From Betaproteobacteria bacterium TMED156 (GTDB lineage: Bacteria > Pseudomonadota > Gammaproteobacteria > Burkholderiales > Burkholderiaceae_A): 25,377 nt of DNA. Below, one piece after another: positions 1 to 8,254 of this stretch. The stretch lies in contig NHHF01000094.1 in assembly GCA_002171155.1 (NCBI GenBank), forward strand, positions 1-25,377, written 5' to 3'. The notes beneath the pieces are model-generated. The model ran no database searches and had not been told where the DNA came from. It saw only the letters and a program-made list of their open reading frames with translations. The translations under genes and the position numbers were made by a program. How positions within the stretch are numbered: position 1 is the first letter of the stretch; every line of letters starts with the position of its first letter.

Positions 1-1117
1 TTAAATTTTCTACTTTCTTCCAAAACTTTGTGAAAGATGAGCATTCAAGCTCTGGGTGAATCCAAATATTCTTCTTTTCCTCAAAGAAAATCTTATGTTC
101 TTTATTACTGAGAGCATCTTTTAAGTGCAAATTCTCTTCAGTAAAGACATTAACTAAAAATAATGATCTGGGGCAAAAATAAATTTCATCACATATTTTT
201 TCCATATTCTTCAAAACAAAGTTCCATCTTTTTTCTGACCATGCCCACTTATGGTGAAACTCTTCAAAAAAAACTCCTACCTTTTTCATTCCTGAAAACT
301 TTTCTGAGGTTTCTCTAATATTCCATGGATGAATTATCCAGACATTTTCAAGTTGATTAGGTTTAGCAATCGGGATGTTTTGAAATGGTTGACGAGAAGT
401 TTTTGGTGCAATTTTTTTACCATTTCCACCCTCAGGCAATGAGCCAGTTGAGAATGCAATTTTATTAATCCCTTCGTAAGAAATGTTTAGCATGCTATCC
501 AAACATTGCCATTCTTTTGGAGCATATTTTGTAACATTATCAGCATTGAATAAATATGGTTTACCACTAAAAGTTCCTGCAACCCATTGCCACGAGAGAA
601 AATTACTTGCCAAATCTCCGTCTAGTAAATATGAATAAAGCCAGGTAGCTCCTATTTTCCAATGAATTTTTCTAAGATGAACAATGTACGATGCTAACCA
701 CAATCTAGCATGATTATGAATATATCCAAACTTATAAAGAGATCGAATAATTTTATCAATCGTATTGATACCAGTACAAGCATTTTTGATATCACTCGGC
801 ATTGTTAATGAATAATGTTCATTGTCAATTATACCCGGGTTTATTGAGGAAAAAATCTGATTATTTCTTCTTTCCCATACGTGAAAAAAAAACTCTCTCC
901 AGGCTAATTCTTTGATAAATTTATGATTACGGCCTATTTCGAAATTTTCAAATACGAACCCGTATATTTCAGGAAGCGTTAGAATACCATGAGTTATATA
1001 TGGTGATAATTTCGAAACAGTGCCGTCTATAAAATTTCTAGTTTTAGAATAATTTGAAATGTCAAATTCTCTTAGTAAATCTTGAGCTACGTGTCTGTCA
1101 GGGGTAAAATCATACAT
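1..1117 (-). CDS. Short photolyase-like FAD-binding protein (3' end cut by window edge)
   Basis: The frame is open from ATG at 1117 down to the left edge (372 codons seen, no stop), so the C-terminus is missing. The protein begins directly with the helical FAD-binding domain of the cryptochrome/photolyase family: residues ~1-200 contain WREFFFHVW (73-81), NHARLW (135-140), LLDGDLASN (164-172) and SWQWVAGT (175-182), the family's flavin-binding and electron-transfer region. The usual N-terminal antenna alpha/beta domain is absent; translating upstream of the ATG gives only about a dozen codons before a stop. Residues ~255-372 form a second region (HPWNIRE, WAWSEKRW) that I recall from short, antenna-less photolyase-like proteins of Proteobacteria. 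The expected role is light-dependent repair of pyrimidine dimers or blue-light sensing; the sequence does not decide between them. It is divergent from the small secreted protein at 1141, with 23 bases between starts. Confidence 0.85.
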   Translation of the reverse strand, partial: MYDFTPDRHVAQDLLREFDISNYSKTRNFIDGTVSKLSPYITHGILTLPEIYGFVFENFEIGRNHKFIKELAWREFFFHVWERRNNQIFSSINPGIIDNEHYSLTMPSDIKNACTGINTIDKIIRSLYKFGYIHNHARLWLASYIVHLRKIHWKIGATWLYSYLLDGDLASNFLSWQWVAGTFSGKPYLFNADNVTKYAPKEWQCLDSMLNISYEGINKIAFSTGSLPEGGNGKKIAPKTSRQPFQNIPIAKPNQLENVWIIHPWNIRETSEKFSGMKKVGVFFEEFHHKWAWSEKRWNFVLKNMEKICDEIYFCPRSLFLVNVFTEENLHLKDALSNKEHKIFFEEKKNIWIHPELECSSFTKFWKKVENL

Positions 1118-1140
1118 AAGTAATTTAGAGACTAATAAAC

Positions 1141-1641
1141 TTGAAGAAAATTGTTACGATATACTTTTTGATGTTTAGTATACAGATGTCATCAGCAAAT
1201 AATGCCTGGAATGTCTTGCCAATTATAAAATTGGATGAAAATAAAAATCCAACTAGGTGTGGTTACCTTTATGAGTCCAAAAGACTAAAATTAGTTCTAA
1301 AAATTGAAAAATTTGTTTTAAATGAACATGTAATGACTTCAATTTCATTGGAAAGCCCTTCATATAATTACGTTGGTAATGTAAAAATTTCTACTAAAAC
1401 GTTTGATTCAAGTAAAGAATTTAAAAAAATTGAGTCAAATGAAAACCAATTTCTTGCAATTGCTGACTTGGAGGAATCAATATCTGGAGGTATGTTTTTT
1501 TATGAGCTAGCTATTTTTGGAGGTATCATAAACATTAATAACAAAAAATTTGACCTACCATCAAATCTACCCAGAGAAACTTCTGCTCTTTATCTTAATT
1601 GTGCTGGTGATCTCATTAGACCTGAAAATGAAAAACGTTAG
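1141..1641 (+). CDS. Small secreted or periplasmic protein of unknown function
   Basis: 166 codons starting with TTG at 1141. The TTG start gives a textbook signal peptide: MKK, a hydrophobic stretch to about residue 16, and an A-type cleavage site after SSA (residue ~19). Later ATG codons would remove the signal, which supports the TTG. The mature part is about 147 residues, mostly alternating polar/hydrophobic segments suggestive of beta strands. It has two cysteines, one near the start (in TRCGY) and one near the end (in LNCAGD), that could form a disulfide. I do not recognise a family. It lies between the divergent photolyase-like gene and the histone-deacetylase-like gene, 68 bases before the latter and on the same strand, so the two may be co-transcribed. 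No clear Shine-Dalgarno sequence precedes it. Confidence 0.7.
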   Translation: MKKIVTIYFLMFSIQMSSANNAWNVLPIIKLDENKNPTRCGYLYESKRLKLVLKIEKFVLNEHVMTSISLESPSYNYVGNVKISTKTFDSSKEFKKIESNENQFLAIADLEESISGGMFFYELAIFGGIININNKKFDLPSNLPRETSALYLNCAGDLIRPENEKR

Positions 1642-1709
1642 TTTAAAAAAAAAACTTTTCTTATTTAAAAAGAATATTTCTTAAAAATTCACTTCTCTCT
1701 CTTTGCCTT

Positions 1710-2660
1710 TTGAAAGTAAACACTTTAATCTCTGCTAAAAAAGCTTCATCCAATACTGGTTGGTTTACCGATTTAATTTTTTCTTACCCAATCCACACTA
1801 AGTCACATCCTGAAAGTCCAGAAAGATTAAATTTATTAGTCAAAGATTTTAATAATAATGTTTTTTTAAGAAATAATGTGTTGTTATTCCCAATTCGAGC
1901 TGTAACAAACGAAGAACTTGCCTTGATTCATACGAGAAAACATATTAATGGCATCAAAAATATGTATGGAGTAAAAATTGAACAATTAGCAAGGGCAGCA
2001 GTGGGAGGAATTTTGAATGCATGTGATTTAATTATTCATAAAAAAATAATAACAGCTTTTGTTGCATCAAGGCCACCTGGTCATCATGCAATTAATTATG
2101 GAAGAGAGGAAGGGTTTTGTTTTTACAATAATATTTCAATAGCCACAAAATATCTCCAAAAAAATGGTTTTAAAAAAATTCTAATTATTGACTGGGATTA
2201 TCACCATGGTGATGGGACTGAATTTTTCTTTTATGAAGACCCGAGTGTTTTGTTCTTTTCAACTCACGACTGGAGAGCCTATCCAGGCACTGGAGATCCA
2301 GACAAAAAAGGAAAAAATAAAGGTAAGGGCTTTAATATAAATGTTCATTTGAATTGTGGGAGTGGGAATGATGATATCGAGAAAGCTTTCATAGAACAAT
2401 TGATTCCTAGTGCCGAAGAATTTAAACCTGATTTTGTTTTAATCTCTGCTGGATTTGACTCCAGGGACAAAGATACTCTAGGTTGTTTTAAGGTAGATGA
2501 TTTGGGCTTTCGTAAATTGACCAAGATAGTTTCAAAAATCGCAAATACTCACGCAGGAGGGAAAATAATATCAATTCTAGAGGGTGGATACAACCCTACA
2601 GGGGTCTCAAGTAGTGCAATTGCTCATATTGAAGAATTATTCTCAAATACCATAAAATAA
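1710..2660 (+). CDS. Histone deacetylase / acetylpolyamine amidohydrolase family hydrolase
   Basis: 316 residues, a full-length single arginase-deacetylase-fold domain like the bacterial class II HDAC-related amidohydrolases. Visible motifs: HPESPERL (33-40), RPPGHHA (121-127) with the catalytic His pair H125/H126, DWDYHHGDGT (161-170) giving zinc ligands D163 and H165, SAGFDSR (246-252) giving zinc ligand D250, and LEGGYN (290-295) with the catalytic Tyr294. All catalytic and metal residues are present, so it should be an active zinc-dependent deacetylase. In bacteria such enzymes act on small acetylated amines or on acetyl-lysine in proteins; the substrate cannot be read from sequence. The start is TTG and no good upstream ATG exists. 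The 3' end overlaps the convergent DUF3429 gene by 18 bases. Confidence 0.92.
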   Translation: MKVNTLISAKKASSNTGWFTDLIFSYPIHTKSHPESPERLNLLVKDFNNNVFLRNNVLLFPIRAVTNEELALIHTRKHINGIKNMYGVKIEQLARAAVGGILNACDLIIHKKIITAFVASRPPGHHAINYGREEGFCFYNNISIATKYLQKNGFKKILIIDWDYHHGDGTEFFFYEDPSVLFFSTHDWRAYPGTGDPDKKGKNKGKGFNINVHLNCGSGNDDIEKAFIEQLIPSAEEFKPDFVLISAGFDSRDKDTLGCFKVDDLGFRKLTKIVSKIANTHAGGKIISILEGGYNPTGVSSSAIAHIEELFSNTIK

Positions 2661-3152
2661 ATTCCAAAATAGAGCAAAAACCAAACATAAAATAGCAATT
2701 GTTGTAAGTCTTGCTCTTAAGGGCAAATACCAACTCGGAAGTTTTATAATTTTTAAAGCTTTCAAGTCATAAATATACGAAATAGAAAAACCTGAAATCA
2801 GCAAAATATAACTAACAAAATTACCAGTTATCAATGCAAAAAAAGCTATTAATGCAGGAATGATACTCCACATAAAAAGGATCTCATTTCTTTTTTTTTG
2901 GGATGTATTTTTTGTGAGAGTTTCTTTGGTGGCAAATCCCCACAAAATTGCTCCTGTAAAACTTAATATCACGGCTCCATAGTAAATGAGAATTGCAGAT
3001 GAGTCCAAAACTAAATCTATCCCTGAAACCAGAAAAATAACACCACCCAAAAAAGGTATTAAACCTCCGTAACCCATTAGAATTGCAACTGATGGGCAAT
3101 CTAAATTTCTCAGATCTGAAAAAAAAATAAACAATAATGATTTATTTTTCAT
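2643..3152 (-). CDS. DUF3429 family integral membrane protein
   Basis: About 169 residues from the ATG at 3152. A longer frame from ATG 3203 exists but would overlap cutA by 62 bases; the 3152 start overlaps the cutA stop by only 11 bases and gives a normal family N-terminus. The sequence shows the DUF3429 pattern: a GYGGLIPF segment entering helix 1, a YGAVILSFTGAILWG helix, a following helix pair, and a C-terminal LPSWYLPLRARLT segment leading into the last helix; about five membrane helices. The function of this family is not known to me. It is the last gene of a minus-strand operon with DUF1330 and cutA and is convergent with the deacetylase-like gene. Confidence 0.8.
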   Translation of the reverse strand: MKNKSLLFIFFSDLRNLDCPSVAILMGYGGLIPFLGGVIFLVSGIDLVLDSSAILIYYGAVILSFTGAILWGFATKETLTKNTSQKKRNEILFMWSIIPALIAFFALITGNFVSYILLISGFSISYIYDLKALKIIKLPSWYLPLRARLTTIAILCLVFALFWNLFYGI

Positions 3153-3477
3153 AATCTTGTTCACTTTGATCAGCCACCCATTCAGCAAATGGTCTATATA
3201 CATTCAATACCGGAATGCTAATTATTTCAGGAAGTTCGTAAGGATGAAATTCTAATATTACAGATTCTATATCTTCATAATTTTCAGCAATAGATTTTAT
3301 TGTTAACCTAACTTCAGATTCTTCAGAAATTCTACCTTCCCATTCAAAAATACTTTTAACCTGTTCAATTTGAATACATGCGCATAGTTTCTCACTAACA
3401 AGTGTTCTTGACAATTCTCTGGCATCTCTAATTGAGTCTAAAGTTGTTACTATAAGAATAATTTCAGGATCACTCAT
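3142..3477 (-). CDS. cutA: Divalent-cation tolerance protein CutA1
   Basis: 111 residues, the usual size of the small trimeric ferredoxin-like CutA1 proteins. Family hallmarks are visible: the CACIQIE stretch (residues ~32-38), an FEWEGRI segment, an LTIKS strand, and the highly conserved HPYELPEII motif (~78-86) followed by IPV and a Y..W near the C-terminus. CutA was named for copper tolerance in E. coli, but its biochemical role remains unclear. It starts with ATG 10 bases after the DUF1330 stop, and its end overlaps the start of DUF3429, indicating one transcript for the three genes. Confidence 0.93.
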   Translation of the reverse strand: MSDPEIILIVTTLDSIRDARELSRTLVSEKLCACIQIEQVKSIFEWEGRISEESEVRLTIKSIAENYEDIESVILEFHPYELPEIISIPVLNVYRPFAEWVADQSEQDYEK

Positions 3478-3487
3478 ATAAATTTAG

Positions 3488-3781
3488 CTAACTAACTCCC
3501 TCGGAAATAATCAAATAACCCGTTGCATTATCTTTTCTCTCAGTGACAATTTTTTGGTAATCTGAAGAAAAATACCATGCCTTTGCAGATTCAATATCTG
3601 GGAATTCAATTATTACATTTCTTTTTCCGGCTGGCTCACCATCAAGAATAAGTGTATCCCCTCCTCTGGATAAAAACTTTCCTCCAAATTGAACTAAAGT
3701 TTTAGGAACTTTTTCAGCATATAGCTTATATTTATCTAAATTTTTTATAGTATTTTGTCCGATTACATAAGCCTTTGGCAT
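3488..3781 (-). CDS. DUF1330 family protein
   Basis: 97 residues, a single dimeric alpha/beta-barrel (ferredoxin-like) DUF1330 domain. Typical elements are an N-terminal KAYVIGQ strand, KYKLYAEKVPKTLVQFGGKFL leading to a glycine-rich R-G-G-D turn, a conserved EGxP-like turn (here DGEPAGKR), NVIIEFPD, and AKAWYFSSDYQKI before the C-terminal strand GYLIISEG. The family's function is unknown. It is the first gene of the minus-strand operon with cutA and DUF3429, and its upstream region is shared with the divergent cysI operon. A GGGA run ends about eight bases before the ATG and may be the ribosome binding site. Confidence 0.88.
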   Translation of the reverse strand: MPKAYVIGQNTIKNLDKYKLYAEKVPKTLVQFGGKFLSRGGDTLILDGEPAGKRNVIIEFPDIESAKAWYFSSDYQKIVTERKDNATGYLIISEGVS

Positions 3782-3896
3782 AAGAGTATCCCACAGAATT
3801 TAAAATTAAAAGTTTCTAAATGAGTTTTTGTTCTATATAACAAATAAAAGATTATTTTCTTGCACTAATAATTTAATGTAAAGTTTTAAATAGATT

Positions 3897-3900
3897 GGAG
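3897..3900 (+). promoter_or_regulatory. Ribosome binding site that favours the later cysI start
   Basis: GGAG at 3897-3900 is followed by a 6-base spacer and TTG at 3907. An earlier in-frame TTG at 3895 would have no recognisable Shine-Dalgarno sequence and would add four residues (MEKI). Homologues, as I recall them, begin with M-Y directly before the D..F/L..ER segment, which matches the 3907 start. Confidence 0.6.
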
Positions 3901-3906
3901 AAAATA

Positions 3907-5592
3907 TTGTATCAACCAACAGAATTAGACACAAAAATTTTGAAAGAGCGTGCAATTCAATTTGAGGGACAACTCAAAAGGCATAATGCCGGTAGAACTT
4001 CCTCAGCTGAGTTCAGACCCTTACGCTTACAAAACGGCTTATATATTCAAAGACATGCGCCCATGCTCAGAATTGCAATTGCGTATGGCATGCTTAATAG
4101 TACTCAACTAAGGAAACTAGCACTAATCACAGAGAAATATGATAGGGGATACGGTCATTTAACAACTAGACAAAACATGCAATTAAATTGGATTGAGGTG
4201 GACAATGTACCTAATGCATTGAAAGAACTATCAGAAGTTGGTCTTCACGGAATCCAATCCAGTGGAAATTGTTTAAGAAATATAACTAGTGACGCTTATG
4301 CTGGTATTTCGATGGATGAAATTATTGACCCGAGACCCTATGCTGAACTTTTACGTCAGTGGAGTACTTTTCACCCTGAACTTAGTTTTTTACCAAGAAA
4401 GTTTAAAGTTGCATTTACCGGCACACCTGAAGATAGAGCTTTAATCCAAGTTCACGATCTTGCTTTTGAAGCAATATCTCAAGAACCAAAAACTTCTTTT
4501 AGGGTAAGAGCTGGAGGAGGACTTGGAAGAATTCCGGTTCTTGGCCCAATAATAAAAGATGAATTAAATTGGAAAGATATACGATCATTTACCCATGCAG
4601 TAATGAGAGTTTATAACGAATTAGGTAGAAGAGATAATTTAACTAAAGCAAGAATTAAAATACTCATAAGAACAGTTGGAGTTGATTTATTTAAATCAAT
4701 GGTTGAAAAGGAATTCAAAACGCTTAGAAACGGTCCTGAAAAAATACAAGAGAAAGAATTAAAAAAAATTAAAGAACGGTTTTCTGACTTTGAATATTTA
4801 AAAAACTCAAATCAAGGTGGTGAAAAGAATAATCATCAAAATACCGAAAATAATTTTGATGAAGAATATAAAAAATGGACTTCTCATAATGTAAAAAAAC
4901 ATAGAATTCAGTCTATGAGATCAGTTCTAATTCCAATTAAAGGAGTTGATCGTGCTCCAGGAGATTTGTCTTCTAGTGAAATGTTCAAGCTTGCAAATAT
5001 TGCTGACGAATTTAGTTTGGGACTTTTAAGAGTTACACATACTCAAGATATTCTTCTTTCTATGGTGAATTATGAGAGTTTGCCTGCACTCTTTGAAAAG
5101 CTTAAAAAAGAGGCACTATTAAATTCTGTCGGAGGTCTCTTGTCAGATATGGTTTGTTGTCCTGGAGGTGATTTTTGCTCCCTTGCTAATGCCCGGTCAA
5201 TCCCCCTTGCCGAGGAAATATCTATGCGATTTAAAGAAATAAACGACCTAGAAAACTTAGGACCAATTGACTTAAGAATTTCTGGCTGTATGAATAGTTG
5301 TGGTCATCATCACATAGGGCATATTGGCATATTAGGTGTTGATAAGGGAGGATCATCTTATTATCAAATTCTCTTAGGTGGCCACTCAGGTCATGGTGCA
5401 CCTGCATCACTTGGTAAAATTGTAGGTAAAGCCTTTGCTGAAAATGAGGTTACTGATGCCATAGAAGAAATCTTAAACCACTATATTGAAGAAAGAGCTG
5501 ATGGAGAAAGCTTTCGTGAAACACTTATTAGACTAGGTCATGACACTTTTATTAATGCGGCTAATCAAGTTAGAAAAACTGGTAGAGCTTAG
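3907..5592 (+). CDS. cysI: Sirohaem/[4Fe-4S] sulfite reductase, haemoprotein subunit (nitrite/sulfite reductase family)
   Basis: 561 residues from the preferred TTG at 3907 (565 from TTG 3895; positions below use the longer numbering). It contains the duplicated ferredoxin-like/sirohaem-binding domains of the nitrite/sulfite reductase family, including the HLTTRQN segment (88-94) that contacts sirohaem and a SSGNCLRN segment (122-129). The C-terminal half carries the four cluster cysteines, C422-x5-C428 and C465-x3-C469, within CCPGGDFC and SGCMNSCGHHH. It reduces sulfite to sulfide with six electrons. The family also includes assimilatory nitrite reductases; the following DUF934, sirohaem and ATP-sulfurylase genes make sulfite the likely substrate. 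It is first in the sulfur operon, and no flavoprotein (CysJ) partner is seen in the window, so electrons probably come from ferredoxin or another donor. Confidence 0.92.
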   Translation: MYQPTELDTKILKERAIQFEGQLKRHNAGRTSSAEFRPLRLQNGLYIQRHAPMLRIAIAYGMLNSTQLRKLALITEKYDRGYGHLTTRQNMQLNWIEVDNVPNALKELSEVGLHGIQSSGNCLRNITSDAYAGISMDEIIDPRPYAELLRQWSTFHPELSFLPRKFKVAFTGTPEDRALIQVHDLAFEAISQEPKTSFRVRAGGGLGRIPVLGPIIKDELNWKDIRSFTHAVMRVYNELGRRDNLTKARIKILIRTVGVDLFKSMVEKEFKTLRNGPEKIQEKELKKIKERFSDFEYLKNSNQGGEKNNHQNTENNFDEEYKKWTSHNVKKHRIQSMRSVLIPIKGVDRAPGDLSSSEMFKLANIADEFSLGLLRVTHTQDILLSMVNYESLPALFEKLKKEALLNSVGGLLSDMVCCPGGDFCSLANARSIPLAEEISMRFKEINDLENLGPIDLRISGCMNSCGHHHIGHIGILGVDKGGSSYYQILLGGHSGHGAPASLGKIVGKAFAENEVTDAIEEILNHYIEERADGESFRETLIRLGHDTFINAANQVRKTGRA

Positions 5593-5603
5593 CTAACACA
5601 ATA

Positions 5604-6038
5604 ATGACTGTAAATAAATCGATCATTGTTAGTCAAACTCAGGCTATATGCCTTCATAGTGGAGAACACATCAAAACGGATTTGCCTAATTTGATTTTGG
5701 ATTCAGCAGATGATTGGAATACTTGTGAGAGAAATCTCAAAAATATTGATTTTAATGAACAGGTTGCTATTAAATTTGAAACCTTTACTGATGGAAGAGG
5801 CTACAGTCTCGCTTCAAGAATTAAAGAGAGAAAGATTGTAAAAAATCTCCATGCTATTGGACAAATTAACGAAGAATTAGCGTACTTTTTAATAAGATCT
5901 GGTTTTGATGTAGCTCATTTTCCAATAAGGATAAATTCTATATCAGACAAAGGAATGATCCATGAAGCCAAAAAACTATTAAAACCATTCTCTTTTAATT
6001 ATCAAAGTGCTTCAATAACTGAAAATAATGATGAATAA
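5604..6038 (+). CDS. DUF934 family protein, sulfite-reduction accessory
   Basis: 144 residues. The diagnostic region is EQVAIKFETFTDGRGYSLASRI (residues ~52-73), then the HAIGQINEELAYFLIRSGFDVAHF stretch, matching the FTDGRG(Y/F)S...GFD signature of DUF934 (COG3749). Members sit almost always beside the CysI-type haemoprotein and are annotated as probably involved in sulfite reduction; the precise biochemical role is not established. The gene starts 11 bases after cysI and ends 5 bases before the sirohaem methyltransferase gene, consistent with one transcript. Confidence 0.88.
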   Translation: MTVNKSIIVSQTQAICLHSGEHIKTDLPNLILDSADDWNTCERNLKNIDFNEQVAIKFETFTDGRGYSLASRIKERKIVKNLHAIGQINEELAYFLIRSGFDVAHFPIRINSISDKGMIHEAKKLLKPFSFNYQSASITENNDE

Positions 6039-6043
6039 ACAAC

Positions 6044-6856
6044 ATGGAAAAAATTAAAAATAAAATAACTTTTGTTGGTGCAGGTCCAGGAAATCCAGAT
6101 TTAATTACTCGGGCAGGTTGGAGAGAATTAAGTAAAGCTGAAATTATTTTGCACGATGCTTTAATAGATTTTGAAGGATTCCATAAATCCTCTCCACATG
6201 CGAAATGGATCAATGTTGGCAAGCGTGCCAATCAAATTTCCATTAAGCAAAATTTTATTGGTAAATTATTAGTGAATTTTTTTCAACAAGGATATAAGGT
6301 TGTCCGTCTAAAGGGAGGTGATTCTTCAGTATTCGGGAGAATCTCTGAAGAAATACAAGACCTAAGAAAAAATAATATTCCATTTAAAATTATTCCGGGC
6401 GTAACCGCCGCTTGCAGTACTGCAGCAGATTTATCAATTAGCTTAACTAAAAGAAATGTATCTAGAACAGTCTCAATTATTACTCCTGCAGTCAGCATGG
6501 GATCATTAAAAGATAATAAGTGGGTTAATACCGTCATGCATTCAGACACCAGCGTGATTTACATGGCAGGAAAAGACAGACAAAGAATCGCCACACTCTT
6601 AATAAATAAGGGTATGAGTCCTCTATGTCCTGTTGCTTTAGTTGAGAGTGCAGGTTCTAAAAAATGTTACAAAAGAATATTAACTTTGCAAAATCTTATG
6701 AAACAAGATTATTTAGATCTTCAAGGTCCAGTTTGTATAATAGTAGGCGAAGTCTTGAAAGATTCTAATTTGTATGAAAAGCTACCTAAAGAAATGCAAA
6801 GTGATCTTTTTGCAGAACAATTTAGTGAAATAAAAAAAATTAGTTATGGTAAGTAA
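6044..6856 (+). CDS. cobA: Uroporphyrinogen-III C-methyltransferase (sirohaem biosynthesis)
   Basis: 270 residues, one SAM-dependent tetrapyrrole methylase domain. Motifs: VGAGPGNPDLITR (11-23), VGKRA (58-62), VVRLKGGDSSVFGRISEE (86-103) and PGVTAACSTAADLSISLTKRN (118-138). It converts uroporphyrinogen III to precorrin-2, the first sirohaem-specific step, supplying the CysI cofactor. It is the stand-alone form: the N-terminal dehydrogenase/chelatase module found in fused CysG is absent. One slight divergence is the usual T-G-H after the VTFVT strand, which reads T-P-A here (around 147-149). The end overlaps the next gene by 11 bases, so the two are translationally linked. Confidence 0.9.
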   Translation: MEKIKNKITFVGAGPGNPDLITRAGWRELSKAEIILHDALIDFEGFHKSSPHAKWINVGKRANQISIKQNFIGKLLVNFFQQGYKVVRLKGGDSSVFGRISEEIQDLRKNNIPFKIIPGVTAACSTAADLSISLTKRNVSRTVSIITPAVSMGSLKDNKWVNTVMHSDTSVIYMAGKDRQRIATLLINKGMSPLCPVALVESAGSKKCYKRILTLQNLMKQDYLDLQGPVCIIVGEVLKDSNLYEKLPKEMQSDLFAEQFSEIKKISYGK

Positions 6857-7232
6857 CTCTGCATTAATTTTACTAGCTCACGGCTCAAAAAATTTAAATT
6901 GGAAAAAACCATTTTCAAAAATTAGAAAAAAAATTGAATCACAGCGTTTCTTCGACAAAGTTGAACTTGCTTTTTTTGAACTTGATACTCCACTTCTTGA
7001 AGATGTTGTTATTGATGTTAAACAAAAAAATTTTTTAAATATCAAAATTCAACCACTGATATTAGCAAATGGCTTTCATGTCGAAAAAGATTTACCAAAA
7101 CGTATTGTGAGACTCAAAGAGAAATATAAAAATTTAAATATATCTGTCGGTGTGGCTTTGATTAATCATGAAGAAATTTGTAATGCAATTGTAACTTCAA
7201 TATTAAATACAAATTCAAGAAAATATGACTAA
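6846..7232 (+). CDS. Small CbiX-type sirohydrochlorin chelatase
   Basis: 128 residues, the size of the short single-domain CbiX/SirB-like class II chelatases. It starts LLAHGS (9-14) with catalytic His12, has LAFFELDTPLLED (41-53), and carries the second active-site His78 in the ANGFHVEKDLP segment (74-84), which aligns with the G-H-x3-DLP motif of the family. It should insert Fe2+ (for sirohaem) or cobalt into sirohydrochlorin. Placement between the methyltransferase and cysD inside a sulfite-reductase operon favours ferrochelation for sirohaem. The precorrin-2 dehydrogenase needed between these two steps is not in the window. Confidence 0.82.
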   Translation: MVSNSALILLAHGSKNLNWKKPFSKIRKKIESQRFFDKVELAFFELDTPLLEDVVIDVKQKNFLNIKIQPLILANGFHVEKDLPKRIVRLKEKYKNLNISVGVALINHEEICNAIVTSILNTNSRKYD

Positions 7233-7324
7233 CTAATAGATTTAACTTGAATATAACATACTAATTTAAATTGTAAATGGTGCATTAAATATTAATCTAA
7301 TTTCATCCTTAGGGGTATTTTTTC

Positions 7325-8254
7325 ATGCAAACAAATAATCGGACAGGACCAGATATTTTAAATAAAGAACACTTGGAAAATTTAGAAAATGAATCAATAT
7401 ATATATTAAGAGAAGTTGCTGCAACAGCAAGCACTCCAACCCTTCTTTTTTCAGGAGGTAAAGATTCAGTAGTTCTTCTACGCTTGGCTGAAAAGGCTTT
7501 TCGACCTATGAAATTTCCCTTTCCACTGTTGCATATTGATACGGGTCATAATTTTCAAGAAGTAATTTCTTTTAGAGATAAAAAAGTTGAATCTCTTGGC
7601 GAAAAATTAATTGTTAGAAAAGTAGAAGATTCAATAAAAAAAGGTTCTGTAAGAGAAAAAAATCCAGAAGATTCCAGAAATGCAGCTCAATCAATTACAT
7701 TGCTGGAATCTATTGAAGAATTTAATTTTGATGCTCTTATAGGTGGTGCCAGACGTGACGAAGAAAAGTCCAGAGCAAAAGAAAGAATTTTTTCATTTAG
7801 AGATGATTTTGGCCAATGGAATCCAAAATCACAAAGACCCGAATTATGGGATTTATACAATGCCCACGTATTTAAAGGTGAACACATGAGAGTATTTCCC
7901 ATATCAAACTGGACTGAACTCGATGTATGGCAATATATTTCTCAGGAAAAACTAGAATTACCAAAGATATATTTTTCTCATAAAAGAAAAGTTATAAAAA
8001 GGAACGGCCTCTTAGTTCCATTAACTGAGCTTACACCAAAAAAAAATAATGAAGTTGTTGAGGAAATTTTAGTACGATTTAGGACCGTTGGAGATATTAC
8101 CTGCACTTGTCCTGTCGAAAGCAAAGCTAAAGATACTAATGAAATTCTGTTAGAAACAGCAATAGCTGAAATCAGTGAAAGAGGTGCAACACGTTTAGAT
8201 GATCAAACCAATGAAGCGTCAATGGAAAGAAGGAAAAAAGAAGGATATTTTTAA
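7325..8254 (+). CDS. cysD: Sulfate adenylyltransferase small subunit CysD
   Basis: 309 residues, full length for CysD. It has the PP-loop ATP-pyrophosphatase motif SGGKDS (43-48), the LHIDTGHNFQE segment (69-79), GGARRDEEKSRAKERIFSFRD around 139-159, and the family's WNPKSQRPELW and FPISNWTELDVW stretches. With CysN it forms adenosine 5'-phosphosulfate from sulfate and ATP. A purine-rich AGGGG lies about 11 bases before the ATG. The 92-base gap after the chelatase gene is the largest within the operon and may hold a secondary promoter, though I see no convincing -35/-10 pair. Its stop codon overlaps the cysN start (TAATG). Confidence 0.95.
   Translation: MQTNNRTGPDILNKEHLENLENESIYILREVAATASTPTLLFSGGKDSVVLLRLAEKAFRPMKFPFPLLHIDTGHNFQEVISFRDKKVESLGEKLIVRKVEDSIKKGSVREKNPEDSRNAAQSITLLESIEEFNFDALIGGARRDEEKSRAKERIFSFRDDFGQWNPKSQRPELWDLYNAHVFKGEHMRVFPISNWTELDVWQYISQEKLELPKIYFSHKRKVIKRNGLLVPLTELTPKKNNEVVEEILVRFRTVGDITCTCPVESKAKDTNEILLETAIAEISERGATRLDDQTNEASMERRKKEGYF

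Noticed and set aside
1642..1709. Possible terminator AAGAA-TAT-TTCTT between the secreted protein and the deacetylase-like gene
   Set aside because: The hairpin is pure A+T apart from two pairs and has no following T-run, so it is too weak to call.
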